Assembly: GCF_900108945.1 (NCBI RefSeq)
Contig: NZ_FNYE01000029.1
Span: 35,468-99,467 of the forward strand
Direction: 5' to 3'
Length of the DNA stretch: 64,000 nucleotides
DNA from: Paraburkholderia diazotrophica
Lineage (GTDB): Bacteria; Pseudomonadota; Gammaproteobacteria; Burkholderiales; Burkholderiaceae
Position numbers and translations under genes: made by a program. Below the pieces are notes generated by a model. The model was not told where the DNA came from. It saw nothing but the letters and a program-made list of their open reading frames with translations, and searched no databases. Within the stretch, counting starts at the first letter, position 1. Each line of letters starts with the position of its first letter. Of this stretch, positions 26,089 through 37,654 are shown piece by piece.

Positions 26089-27041
26089 CACTCACCATCA
26101 ACTATCTGTTCTGGCTGGTCGGCATCGTGCTGCTGGTGATCGGCGGCATGATCGTCACGGACAAGGAACATCCGCGCCGCTTCACAGCAGGCGGCTTTTG
26201 GATCATCTATGCGGTGATCTTTCTCGTCGGCGACAAGCTGCCTGTCGAACTCGTCGGTGCGCTCGTGATCGCGATGGCGCTGATCGCCGGCTTCGGCGGC
26301 GTGACGGCGGGCAAGCCCAAGGTGCTGTCGGAGGCCGCGCGCAAGGCGAGCGCCGCGCGTCTTGGCAACAAGCTCTTCTTCCCCGCGCTGACGATTCCCG
26401 TCGTCACGGTGATCATCACGCTCGGCGCGAGCCATCTGGTATTCGGCGGCACACCGCTGATCGAGCAGAAGAACGTCACGCTGATCGGCTTCGGCATCGG
26501 CTGCGTGATCGCGCTCGCGTTCGCCTGCATCATGACGCGCGACACCGTCGGCCAGTCGATGAAGGAAGCGCGGCGTCTCGTCGATGCGCTGTCATGGGCC
26601 GCCGTGCTGCCGCAGATGCTCGGCATGCTCGGCCTCGTGTTCTCGGATGCGGGCGTGGGCAAGGCGGTCGCGCACGTGACGACGGCCTACATCAGCCTCG
26701 ACTACCGGCTGATCGCAGTGGCCGTCTACTGCATCGGAATGGCGCTCTTCACGATGGTGATGGGCAACGGCTTCGCGGCCTTTCCGGTGATGACGGGCGG
26801 CGTCGGCGTGCCGATTCTCGTCAACGTATTTCACGGCAATCCGGCCGTGATGGTCGCGATCGGCATGTTCTCGGGCTACTGCGGCACGCTGATGACGCCG
26901 ATGGCCGCGAACTTCAACATGGTGCCGGCGGCGCTGCTCGAACTGCCCGACAAGAACGCGGTGATCAAGGTGCAGATACTGACGGCGCTGCCGCTGCTCG
27001 TCGTGAACATTTTCCTGCTGAACTTCCTGATGTTCCTGTAG
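26085..27041 (+). CDS. DUF979 membrane protein, likely 5-oxoproline transporter subunit
   Basis: A 318-residue protein with about nine membrane helices from the N-terminus (MTLTINYLFWLVGIVLLVIG) to the C-terminus, and G-N-G-F-A-A-F-P-V-M-T-G-G-V-G in the middle, a likely substrate-path loop. ATG overlaps the DUF969 stop (ATGA). An open frame continues in phase far upstream, to 24939, but that upstream part is only the shadow of pxpA and DUF969. It is the last gene of the pxp locus. Confidence 0.88.
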   Translation: MTLTINYLFWLVGIVLLVIGGMIVTDKEHPRRFTAGGFWIIYAVIFLVGDKLPVELVGALVIAMALIAGFGGVTAGKPKVLSEAARKASAARLGNKLFFPALTIPVVTVIITLGASHLVFGGTPLIEQKNVTLIGFGIGCVIALAFACIMTRDTVGQSMKEARRLVDALSWAAVLPQMLGMLGLVFSDAGVGKAVAHVTTAYISLDYRLIAVAVYCIGMALFTMVMGNGFAAFPVMTGGVGVPILVNVFHGNPAVMVAIGMFSGYCGTLMTPMAANFNMVPAALLELPDKNAVIKVQILTALPLLVVNIFLLNFLMFL

Positions 27042-27137
27042 CTGTAGTTCTCTGGCCGAAGCGAAACGGCAAGGCGGTCTCTCGATGAAATACGGACCGC
27101 CTGCGCCGCGTGCCTGAATGCACGCGCAACGTCAGGT

Positions 27138-28247
27138 TCAGTACGCGTCGACGACAAAGCCGCGCTGCCGCAGCAACTGCAACACGCCCTTCGGACCGCC
27201 CAGATGCAACGCGCCGATCGCGACGAACACGGGCTTGTTCGGCGCGGCGATCAGCAGCATCCGGTTGACGAAACGCCGGTTGCGGTCGAACAGGATCTTG
27301 CTGTCGACCTGCGCGGAGATGCGCTTGTCGCGCGCGAGTTTCTCCGACTTCGCCGCTTCCCATGCGGCGATCGCATCGGCGTCGCCGACGCGCCATAGCC
27401 GGTGCAAGGTCTGCACATCGGCGACGTTATCAGCGGGCGTCTGCACGAGATCCTGCGCGAGCATTTCGCGCTGCTGCGCGAGCGTGAGCCCCGTGAACGC
27501 GCGCATCTGTTCGCCGAGCGTCTCCAGTCCAACGATCCTGCCCTTCTGCCGCAGATACACGTTCTGCAACTGCGCCTCCGTGCCGTACTCGGTTTGCAGG
27601 CCGGCGCTCAGCGAATCGTAGGTTTCCACCAGCAGCGCGGCGAGCCACGGCCGCATCTTCCTGATCTCGTCGAGCGCCGCGGGATTGCCGTGCAGGCGCA
27701 TCGCGAGCTTGTGCCACAACGGCTCGGGCAGCAGCTTCGGCAGGCATCGGTACGAGCACACACCGTACTTCGACACATCGTCCTGCGAGACGAGCAGATC
27801 GTCGGGCGATAGTTCGAGCGCGAGCGTCGGCGATGCGGCGAGTGCGCCGAGTATCGGCGGACGAAACGGCTGGCCGGACGGATAGTCGTTCGGATCGCCG
27901 ACATGCAGCGTGCCGAGCAGATAGATCGTGGTCGTGCCGCGCGTGGCGACATAGAAAGGCATGCGCGCCGGTTGCACGCGCACCGGGCCGCTTGCCGTCG
28001 TGCCGCTCGCGGTCGACGGCGGCGGATTGAAGCCGGGCAATGTAGCGCGCGGCTGCGAAGCGTTGCGCGAACCCGGCACGGGAACGGCGGGCCGTCCCGC
28101 CTGGTTGCCCTGCGCGCCTTGAACGGCCGTGTTGGCGGCAGCGCCCGCGGCGCGCGCCGGAACGATGACGGCATCCAGCCAATGAAACGAAAGCTGCGCG
28201 GCGGCGAGCACCGCGCACGCGAAAACGTGCGCAGCCCGCCGCCGCAT
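27138..28247 (-). CDS. TraB/GumN family protein
   Basis: A 369-residue exported protein. From the ATG at 28247 the N-terminus is a signal sequence (R-R-R, then a hydrophobic A-H-V-F-A-C-A-V-L-A-A-A core, ending P-A-R-A-A-G-A-A), followed by a Pro/Ala/Gly-rich linker of about 60 residues. The TraB/GumN domain then shows the conserved I-Y-L-L-G-T-L-H-V-G and, near the C-terminus, F-V-A-I-G-A-L-H-L-G-G-P-K-G; the paired G-x-L-H motifs are thought to form a metal-dependent peptidase-like site. It lies 82 bases behind the dpp operon on the same strand and may be its last gene, or independent. Its role is not established. Confidence 0.88.
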   Translation of the reverse strand: MRRRAAHVFACAVLAAAQLSFHWLDAVIVPARAAGAAANTAVQGAQGNQAGRPAVPVPGSRNASQPRATLPGFNPPPSTASGTTASGPVRVQPARMPFYVATRGTTTIYLLGTLHVGDPNDYPSGQPFRPPILGALAASPTLALELSPDDLLVSQDDVSKYGVCSYRCLPKLLPEPLWHKLAMRLHGNPAALDEIRKMRPWLAALLVETYDSLSAGLQTEYGTEAQLQNVYLRQKGRIVGLETLGEQMRAFTGLTLAQQREMLAQDLVQTPADNVADVQTLHRLWRVGDADAIAAWEAAKSEKLARDKRISAQVDSKILFDRNRRFVNRMLLIAAPNKPVFVAIGALHLGGPKGVLQLLRQRGFVVDAY

Positions 28248-28329
28248 CGTCACAGCGCGCGCGCCGCGCGCATGATCGACATGCGAACGACGCGCGTGAC
28301 GGCGCGCAAGACGACGCGCCGCCACCCCG

Positions 28330-29360
<1,031 letters not shown>

Positions 29361-29364
<4 letters not shown>

Positions 29365-30374
29365 CGTGCGCCTCCGTGTTGAATGGCATCGCGAACCAGG
29401 TTCAGCGGCTTGATGCAGCGAACCCGGGCTGCGGCGTCGTGGTTCGCCATCGACGACAGCGCGGGCCGCGCCTTGTTGCAATCGTCGACGACGTACTTGC
29501 AGCGCGGCGCGAACAGACACCCTTTCGGGCGATCGTCGCGCCCCGGCACCATGCCCGGCAGCGCGGCAAGACGCACCGCGCCGACGTTGTGCTCGGGAAT
29601 CGCCGCCAGCAACGCTTCCGTGTACGGATGATGAGGCGCGCTGAAGATATCCGGCACGCGGTTCGTTTCGATGATCTCGCCCGCGTACATCACGGCCACG
29701 CGCTGCGCGACCTCCGACACCACGGCCAGATCGTGCGAAATCAGCACGAGCGCCATGCCGCGCTCTTTCTGCAACTGTACGAGCAGTTGCATGATCTGCG
29801 CCTGAATGGTCACGTCGAGCGCCGTCGTCGGCTCGTCGGCGATCAGGAGCTTCGGGTTGCATGCGACAGCCATCGCGATCATCACGCGCTGGTTCATGCC
29901 GCCCGACATCTGATGCGGGAACGTCGAAATGCGGTTCTTCGCATCGGGAATGCCGACCTGATCGAGCAGCTCGACCGCGCGCTTATGCAGCGCGTCGCCG
30001 CGCAGGCCTTCGTGCAGCTTCAGCACTTCCTTGATCTGATAGCCCACCGTGTAGCTCGGGTTCAGGCTCGTCAGCGCGTCCTGAAACACCATCGCCACGT
30101 CTTTGCCGATGATTTTGCGCCGCGCCTTCGGCGACGCGTTCAGCAGGTCCTTGCCGTTGAACGTGACTTCGTCGGCGGTGACGATGCCCGGCGCGTCGAT
30201 GAGGCCCATCAGCGCCATCATCGTCACGCTCTTGCCCGAGCCCGATTCGCCGACGACGCCGACCACTTCGCCGGGCGCCACGTCCAGATTGATTCGATCG
30301 ACAGCGGGCATGCCGCTGAAGTTGACCGCGAGATTGCGGATGGTCAACAGATTTCCGTTGGTCACGTTTTGCAT
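29361..30374 (-). CDS. dppD: dipeptide ABC transporter ATP-binding protein (DppD-like)
   Basis: First ATPase of the dipeptide importer, 337 residues. Walker A is G-E-S-G-S-G-K-S-V, the signature H-Q-M-S-G-G-M-N-Q-R, Walker B L-L-I-A-D-E-P-T-T-A-L-D. The C-terminal oligopeptide-type region has G-C-L-F-A-P-R-C-K. It starts one base after the dppC stop and overlaps dppF by four bases, so the operon is tightly coupled here. Confidence 0.94.
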
Positions 30375-30375
30375 G

Positions 30376-31293
30376 TCAGGCCAACCGTTTGAGTTTCGGG
30401 TCGAGTGCGTCGCGCAGCCCGTCGCCGAGCAGGTTGATCGCGAGCACCGAGATCAGGATGGCGAGACCGGGCATGGTGACGATCCACCATGCGCTGTCGA
30501 TGTAGTCGCGTGCCGACGCGAGCATCGCGCCCCACTCCGCCGACGGCGGCTGCACGCCGAGGCCGAGGAAGCCGAGCGCGGCTGCATCGAGAATCGCCGA
30601 CGAAAAGCCGAGCGTGGCCTGCACGATCAGCGGCGCCGTGCAGTTCGGCAGCACCTGCGAGAACATCAGGCGCAGCGTGCCCGCACCCGCGACGCGCGAG
30701 GCCATCACGTACTCCTTGTGCAGTTCGCCCAGCGCCGATGCGCGCGTGAGACGCACATAGCCGGGCAGCGCGACGATTGCGATGGCAAGCATCGTGTTCG
30801 TCAGCCCCGGACCGATGATGGCGACGACGGCGACCGCGAGCAGCAGCGACGGCAGTGCGAGCAGCACGTCCATGATGCGCATGATGGGCGTGTCGGCCCA
30901 CTTCTCGAAGAACGCGGCGATCAGGCCGAGCACGATGCCGGGGATCAGCGCGAGCATCACCGACACGAAGCCGATCCAGAACGACAGACGCGCGCCGTAC
31001 ATCAGACGCGAAAGAATGTCGCGGCCCGCTTCGTCGGTGCCGAGAATGAACTTCCAGCTGCCGCCGTCGAGCCATGCGGGCGGAATCTTCACGGAATCGC
31101 GGTACTGCTCGATCGGGCTGTGCGGCGCGATCAACGGCGCAAAGACCGCGACGAAGATCAGCACCAGCACGATGATGCCCGCGCTGACGGCGCCGCGGTT
31201 GCGCGAAAAGTTGGCCCAGAATTCGCGGGCGGCGATGGCGCGGCCGCTGGGCGGCGTGACGGCCTGGGGGACGGTGTTTTGGATGTCGGCCAT
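30376..31293 (-). CDS. dppC: dipeptide ABC transporter permease (DppC-like)
   Basis: Membrane component, 305 residues from the ATG at 31293, with an N-terminal cytoplasmic segment, about six membrane helices and the permease EAA-like loop (S-A-L-G-E-L-H-K-E-Y-V-M-A-S-R-V-A-G-A-G). Two ATGs stand in tandem (31296 and 31293). The second is preferred because GGGAGG, which belongs to an intergenic repeat, is four bases ahead of it but only one base ahead of the first. dppD begins one base after the stop. Confidence 0.93.
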   Translation of the reverse strand: MADIQNTVPQAVTPPSGRAIAAREFWANFSRNRGAVSAGIIVLVLIFVAVFAPLIAPHSPIEQYRDSVKIPPAWLDGGSWKFILGTDEAGRDILSRLMYGARLSFWIGFVSVMLALIPGIVLGLIAAFFEKWADTPIMRIMDVLLALPSLLLAVAVVAIIGPGLTNTMLAIAIVALPGYVRLTRASALGELHKEYVMASRVAGAGTLRLMFSQVLPNCTAPLIVQATLGFSSAILDAAALGFLGLGVQPPSAEWGAMLASARDYIDSAWWIVTMPGLAILISVLAINLLGDGLRDALDPKLKRLA

Positions 31294-31296
31294 CAT

Positions 31297-31367
31297 GCCT
31301 CCCGCCGAGCCGCCTCAAGGGAGGCATGCGCCCCCTTGGGGGGCAGCGAACGAATGTGAGCGTGGGG
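31297..31367. repeat. beta-proteobacterial palindromic intergenic repeat inside the dpp operon
   Basis: The 82-base spacer between dppB and dppC contains a GCCTCCC...GGGAGGC inverted pair (31297-31303, 31319-31325), a GGGGGCA-type hairpin CCCCCTTGGGGG (31331-31342) and a C-rich flank. This arrangement (purine-rich GGGAGG, C-run/G-run hairpin, then a CGAACGAATGTGAGCG flank) matches a repeat scattered through Burkholderiales genomes from general memory. Here it supplies the ribosome-binding site of dppC. Confidence 0.6.
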
Positions 31368-31378
31368 GTACATATTCA

Positions 31379-32392
31379 TTACCTCGTATGGCGAATGCGC
31401 GGGTTCAACACGCCGTACAGCAAATCGACGACGAGGTTCACGACGATCACAAGCGTTGCGATCATCAGGATACCGCCCTGCACGACAGGATAGTCGCGCC
31501 GGCCGATCGCATCGATCAGCCATTTGCCGATGCCCGGCCAAGAGAACAAGGTCTCCGTCAGCACCGCGCCCGCGAGCAGCGTGCCGACCTGCAGACCGAT
31601 CACCGTCACGACGGGAATCAGCGCGTTGCGCAGCGCATGCACGACGATCACGCGCGCCGGCGACAGGCCCTTCGCGCGCGCCGTGCGGATGTAGTCCTCG
31701 CGCAGCACTTCGAGCATCGACGAACGCGTCATCCGCGCGACGACTGCGAGCGGAATCGTGCCGAGCACGATCGCGGGCAGAATCAGATGCGAGAGCGCCG
31801 AGCGGAACGAGCCTTCGTCGGTGCCTGGCAACAGTGAGTCGATCAGCAGGAAGCCGGTCACGTGCGGGATGTCGTATTCGACCGCGATGCGGCCCGACAC
31901 GGGCGTCCAGCCGAGCTTCGACGAGAACACCATGATGAGGATCAAGCCCCACCAGAAGATCGGCATCGAATAGCCGGTGAGCGCCGTGCCCATCACGCCG
32001 TGATCGACGACGGTGCCGCGCCGCAGCGCCGCGAACACGCCCGCCGGCAGCCCGACGATCAGCGCGAACAGCATCGCGCAGAACGACAGCTCGACGGTGG
32101 CGGGGAAGCGCGCAAGGAACTCGTCCATCACGCTGGTATTGGTGATGATCGATGTGCCGAGGTTCCCCTGCAGCGCGTGACCGACGTAATGGATGTATTG
32201 AATGGGCAGCGGCTCGTCGAGTCCGAGGCGATGCATCGCGGCTGCGTGCATGGCGGGATCGACGCCGCGCTCGCCCATCATCACTTCGATGGGATCGCCC
32301 GGGATCAGGTGAATGAGCGCGAACGCGAGGATCGTGATACCGATGAAAGTCGGTATGACCATCCCGATGCGGCGCAAAACGAATCGGAACAT
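31379..32392 (-). CDS. dppB: dipeptide ABC transporter permease (DppB-like)
   Basis: Membrane component of 337 residues. It begins with a helix (F-R-F-V-L-R-R-I-G-M-V-I-P-T-F) and the family's H-L-I-P-G-D-P segment, has about six helices, and shows the EAA loop in R-E-D-Y-I-R-T-A-R-A-K-G-L, which docks on the ATPases. It lies 154 bases behind the first substrate-binding protein gene, with a hairpin between them. Confidence 0.94.
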   Translation of the reverse strand: MFRFVLRRIGMVIPTFIGITILAFALIHLIPGDPIEVMMGERGVDPAMHAAAMHRLGLDEPLPIQYIHYVGHALQGNLGTSIITNTSVMDEFLARFPATVELSFCAMLFALIVGLPAGVFAALRRGTVVDHGVMGTALTGYSMPIFWWGLILIMVFSSKLGWTPVSGRIAVEYDIPHVTGFLLIDSLLPGTDEGSFRSALSHLILPAIVLGTIPLAVVARMTRSSMLEVLREDYIRTARAKGLSPARVIVVHALRNALIPVVTVIGLQVGTLLAGAVLTETLFSWPGIGKWLIDAIGRRDYPVVQGGILMIATLVIVVNLVVDLLYGVLNPRIRHTR

Positions 32393-32417
32393 GGTTCGTC
32401 CCTATGGTCTTGGTGAG

Positions 32418-32461
32418 AAAAAACGCAACCGGCGACGAGGGCTCGTGACCCCGGTCGCCGG
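32418..32461 (-). terminator. hairpin with U-tail between dppA and dppB
   Basis: CCGGCGAC / GTCGCCGG stem (32429-32436, 32454-32461) with a 17-base loop. Read leftward, GTTGCGTTTTTT follows (32418-32423). It stands in the middle of the operon and probably acts as a partial terminator or a 3' stabiliser for the binding-protein message, giving more binding protein than permease. Confidence 0.65.
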
Positions 32462-32546
32462 ACCATTTCGACCAGTCTTCTAACCGAACGAAAAGCGTAC
32501 TGCGTCTGGGACGCAGCGGGCAACGAAACCCGCCGCATCGCGAGAT

Positions 32547-34178
32547 TTACTTCATGGTCACGCCGTCGAAGCGCGCATAGCCTAGCGGCTCGATACGCAT
32601 ATCGACGACCTTCTTGCTGACCGGCTGATACACCGTCGAGTGAGCGATCGGCGAGAACGGCAGCTGCTGCGCGAAGATCTGCTGAGCCTGCGTGTAGAAC
32701 TTCGTGCGCGCATCCTGGCCCGTCGTTTCGCGGCCCTTCTGCACGAGTTCGTCGAAAGGCTTGTAGCACCACTTCGAGAAGTTGTTGCCGTTCACCGCGT
32801 CGCAGCCGAGCAGCGTGCCGAGCCAGTTGTCCGGGTCGCCGTTGTCGCCCGTCCAGCCGATCAGCATCGTGTCGTCTTCGCCCGCGTGTGCGCGCTTGAT
32901 GTACTCGCCCCACTCGTACGTGACGATCTTCGCCTTCACGCCGATCTTCGCCCAATCGGCCTGGATCATTTCCGCCATCAGGCGGCCGTTCGGGTTGTAC
33001 GCGCGCTGCACGGGCATCGCCCACAGCGTGATGTCGAAGCCGTTCGGGAAGCCGGCCTTCGCGAGCAGCGCCTTCGCCTTCTCCGGATCGTAAGCCGGCA
33101 TCTTCAGGCTCTTGTCGTACGACCACTGAGTGGGCGGCATCGGGTTCGTCGCGGCCTGGCCTGCGCCCTGGTAGACGGAGTCGATGATCGCCTTCTTGTT
33201 GATCGCCATGTCGAGCGCCTCACGCACTTCGAGCTTGTCGACGGGCTTGTGGCTCACGTTGTACGCCAGATAGCCGAGGTTGAAGCCCGGCTGCGACGGC
33301 ATGTCGATGTTCGAATCGGCCTTCAGCGGCGCGATGTCGGCGGGGCGCGGATAGCTCATCACCTGGCATTCGTCGCGCTTCAACTTCTGCACGCGCACGC
33401 CCGGATCGGGCGTGATCGAGAAAATCAGCTTCGACAGCTTGACCGTGTTCGGCTTCCAGTAATCCGGGTTGCCGTCGTAGCGGATCGTCGCATCCTTCGT
33501 ATAGCTGCGGAAGATGAACGGGCCCGTGCCGACCGGCTTCTGGTTGATGTCGGCGGCCTTGCCTGCCTTCAGCAGCGAATCCGCATATTCAGCAGACAGG
33601 ACCGATGCGTATTCCATCGCCAGGTTCTGGATGAACGGCGCGTTGACCTCCTTCAGCGTGAACTTGACGGTGTACGGATCGACCTTTTCGACCTTCTCGA
33701 TCAGCTTGTCGAGACCCATGTCGGTGAAGTACGGGAACTGCACCGGATAGGCTTTGCGGAACGGCTGGTTCGGGTCCAGCATGCGCTGGAACGTGAACAC
33801 GACGTCATCCGCATTGAATTCGCGCGTCGGCTTGAAGTACGACGTCGTGTGGAATTTGACGCCGTGGCGCAGATGGAACGTGTACGTCTTGCCATCGGGC
33901 GAAACGTCCCACTTCTCTGCCAGGCCCGGCTCGACCTTCGTGCCGCCGCGCTCGAATTCGACGAGGCGGTTGTAGACGGTGAACGTGTTGGCCGTGAAAT
34001 CCACGCCCGTGGTGTACTGCGCCGGATCGAAGCCCGCTGGACTGCCTTCGGAGCAGTAGACGAGGGTCTTGTTCGGAATATCGGCGGCGTTCGCCAGTTG
34101 GGCTCCCGCCATCGATGCCGCTGCAGTCGCGACCAGCATCGTGAGCCGAGCCGCGCGCAACAGTTTGTTTTGCTTCAT
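32547..34178 (-). CDS. dppA: dipeptide ABC transporter substrate-binding protein, copy 1
   Basis: A 543-residue SBP_bac_5 family periplasmic protein. The signal peptide covers about residues 1-31 (K-Q-N-K-L-L-R-A-A-R, hydrophobic core, then A-N-A-A-D). The mature protein opens with T-L-V-Y-C-S-E-G-S-P-A-G-F-D, and later contains the family's D-F-T-A-N-T-F-T-V-Y-N-R-L and Y-P-R-P-A-D segments. A second, clearly related copy lies directly upstream in the operon. Both should bind dipeptides or similar compounds, but ligand ranges cannot be read off. Confidence 0.93.
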   Translation of the reverse strand: MKQNKLLRAARLTMLVATAAASMAGAQLANAADIPNKTLVYCSEGSPAGFDPAQYTTGVDFTANTFTVYNRLVEFERGGTKVEPGLAEKWDVSPDGKTYTFHLRHGVKFHTTSYFKPTREFNADDVVFTFQRMLDPNQPFRKAYPVQFPYFTDMGLDKLIEKVEKVDPYTVKFTLKEVNAPFIQNLAMEYASVLSAEYADSLLKAGKAADINQKPVGTGPFIFRSYTKDATIRYDGNPDYWKPNTVKLSKLIFSITPDPGVRVQKLKRDECQVMSYPRPADIAPLKADSNIDMPSQPGFNLGYLAYNVSHKPVDKLEVREALDMAINKKAIIDSVYQGAGQAATNPMPPTQWSYDKSLKMPAYDPEKAKALLAKAGFPNGFDITLWAMPVQRAYNPNGRLMAEMIQADWAKIGVKAKIVTYEWGEYIKRAHAGEDDTMLIGWTGDNGDPDNWLGTLLGCDAVNGNNFSKWCYKPFDELVQKGRETTGQDARTKFYTQAQQIFAQQLPFSPIAHSTVYQPVSKKVVDMRIEPLGYARFDGVTMK

Positions 34179-34363
34179 GTTTCCTCCAGGTTCAGCGCCG
34201 GCAAAAACCAGCGTAGCGCGATATTACTGAGCTTTGCCAGGGGCCACAAGCGGAGGAAATTCCTTGTGTTGACGATCGGAAACAGCTGTGCAGCGGACTG
34301 CCGCGGCCCGCGCGGCAGCCATCCCGTACAAGAGCGAATTTGCGCAAAGAAGCGGCAAATTCG

Positions 34364-36007
<1,644 letters not shown>

Positions 36008-36145
36008 GTTGTTCTCCGCGAGGCAGTTGGGTCGAGTGCCCTTTGGATCATAGTCAGCCAATATTGCGATTCAATATGGGTTTTCACTCCGCGTTCGTGA
36101 CAGCAAAGCGAATCGAAACGATGAGCGCGACAGTGCGCGTGAAAT

Positions 36146-36182
36146 GAAACGGGCGGCGTACGCCTGCGCGCACGCCGCCCGT
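36146..36182 (-). terminator. terminator behind metF
   Basis: ACGGGCGGCGT / ACGCCGCCCGT stem, 11 bp, with an 11- to 12-base loop. Read leftward it is followed by TTTCATTT. It closes the ahcY-holin-metF unit and separates it from the dpp operon. Confidence 0.75.
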
Positions 36183-36231
36183 ATTTACTGCCGATAAAAG
36201 AGATCAGAAGCGAAAGATCAGAGGCAAGAAA

Positions 36232-37062
36232 TCAGAAGCCCAGCCGCCCGCAAATGGCTTTCGACGCCGCCGCGCCGTTGAGCGTATAGAAATGCAGGCC
36301 CGGCACCTTCGCGTCGACGAGACGGCGGCACAGGTCCGTCACCACGTCGAGGCCGAACGCGCGGATCGCATCGCGGTCGTCGCCGAAACTTTCGAGCCGC
36401 TTCGCGACCCAGCGCGGCACTTCCGCGCCGCACATTTCGGAGAAGCGCATCAGCTGCGAGAAGTTAGTGATGGGCATGATGCCCGGCACGATGGGCACAT
36501 CGACGCCGAGCTTGTGCGCATCGTCGACGAAACGGAAATACGCATCGGCGTTGAAGAAGTACTGCGTGATCGCCGAATTGGCGCCCGCCTTCACCTTGCG
36601 CGCGAAGTTCTCCAGATCGTGACGCGGCGACCGCGACTGCGGGTGGTACTCGGGATACGCGGCCACCTCGATGCGGAACCAGTCGCCGAACTCGGCGCGA
36701 ATGAAGCTCACCAGTTCCGATGCGTAGCGCAGTTCGCCGACTTCGCCCATGCCCGACGGCAGATCGCCGCGCAGCGCGACGATATGGCGGATGCCATGCG
36801 AGCGGTACTCGTTGAGAATCGCTCGCAGGCTTTCCTTCGACGAGCCGATGCACGACAGATGCGGCGCGGCATCGACGCCGTCCTTCCCCATCTCGAGCAC
36901 GGTGTCGAGCGTGCCTTGCTGGGTCGAACCGCCGGCGCCGAACGTGACGGACACGAACTTGGGCTTGAGCGGCAACAGTTGGGCGCGCGTGGCGCGCAGC
37001 TTGTCGAGTCCTTCCTGCGTCTTCGGCGGGAAGAATTCGAATGAAAGTTCGATGGGGTTCAT
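36232..37062 (-). CDS. metF: 5,10-methylenetetrahydrofolate reductase
   Basis: FAD-dependent reduction of 5,10-methylene-THF to 5-methyl-THF for methionine synthesis. The 276-residue TIM-barrel protein has the usual length and begins with L-S-F-E-F-F-P-P-K-T (catalytic Glu in E-F-F-P-P), then V-S-V-T-F-G-A-G-G-S and I-V-A-L-R-G-D-L-P. It is the last gene of the unit started by ahcY, so its expression is also under the SAH riboswitch upstream unless it has its own promoter. Confidence 0.97.
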   Translation of the reverse strand: MNPIELSFEFFPPKTQEGLDKLRATRAQLLPLKPKFVSVTFGAGGSTQQGTLDTVLEMGKDGVDAAPHLSCIGSSKESLRAILNEYRSHGIRHIVALRGDLPSGMGEVGELRYASELVSFIRAEFGDWFRIEVAAYPEYHPQSRSPRHDLENFARKVKAGANSAITQYFFNADAYFRFVDDAHKLGVDVPIVPGIMPITNFSQLMRFSEMCGAEVPRWVAKRLESFGDDRDAIRAFGLDVVTDLCRRLVDAKVPGLHFYTLNGAAASKAICGRLGF

Positions 37063-37081
37063 GGTCCTGTTGGCAGTCCCG

Positions 37082-37435
37082 TCAGCCGATGCTGCGGTTG
37101 CCGAAGATGAGCGCGGACAGCAGCCACGAAACGATGCTGTACAGGATCGAGCCGAAGAACGCCGACCAGAAACCCGACACTTCGAAGCCCTTCAGCAGCG
37201 ACGCGCACAGCCAGAAGCACAGCGCGTTCACCACCAGTATGAAGAGCCCGAGCGTGAGTATCGTGACGGGCAGCGTGAGCAGGATCAGCACCGGGCGCAA
37301 GACGGCATTGATGAGCCCGAGCACGAGCGCGACGATCAACGCAGTGCCGAAACTGCGGATGTGAATCGACGGCACAAGGTAAGTGATGATCAGAAGCGCG
37401 AGCGCGTTGATCACCCAGGTCAGCAATACAGTCAT
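37082..37435 (-). CDS. phage-holin-family small membrane protein (PF04020)
   Basis: A 117-residue protein of four membrane helices, with the family-typical N-A-L-A-L-L-I-I-T-Y-L-V-P and G-L-I-N-A-V-L-R-P-V-L segments. Despite the holin label there is no phage context. It lies 20 bases upstream of metF and behind ahcY, an arrangement common in Burkholderia-like genomes. Its function is unknown. Confidence 0.9.
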   Translation of the reverse strand: MTVLLTWVINALALLIITYLVPSIHIRSFGTALIVALVLGLINAVLRPVLILLTLPVTILTLGLFILVVNALCFWLCASLLKGFEVSGFWSAFFGSILYSIVSWLLSALIFGNRSIG

Positions 37436-37600
37436 TTACAGCTCCTCGTCGCTTGCGGGCGTGAAGTCCGGGTTGAACGCCAGGGCATGCGCGAAGCACG
37501 GCCCGCGCGACGCATCGCGTGGGCCACGTCCCGCCCTATGCGGCCACGCGTGAGGCTATGCGTGCGGCCGCAACGGCCATCTGCTTCGTGCTTCGCTCGA

Positions 37601-37630
37601 TGCAGCCGCATGCCGTGGCACGCGGCTGCA
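37601..37630. other. inverted repeat in the ahcY-holin spacer
   Basis: TGCAGCCGC (37601-37609) and GCGGCTGCA (37622-37630) form a 9-bp stem with a 12-base loop. No T-run follows in the leftward direction, so it is more likely an mRNA stabiliser or processing element than a terminator. The rest of the 219-base spacer holds no gene. Confidence 0.4.
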
Positions 37631-37654
37631 TCCGTCATGCCGCCTGGTTGCCGA

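Noticed and set aside
24939..27041. 700-codon frame suggesting a fused protein through pxpA, DUF969 and DUF979
   Set aside because: Only the last 318 codons (from 26085) encode a family protein; the upstream part runs over pxpA and DUF969 in the wrong frame.
27073..27101. GGCGGTC / GACCGCC hairpin after the DUF979 gene
   Set aside because: No T-run follows, so it is not a supportable intrinsic terminator.
34336..34362. GAATTTGC / GCAAATTC hairpin after the second binding-protein gene
   Set aside because: Good stem but no T-run in the leftward direction; kept out as a terminator.
37082..37435. Holin-like protein as evidence of a prophage
   Set aside because: No integrase, capsid or lysis genes are near; the gene belongs to the ahcY-metF unit.
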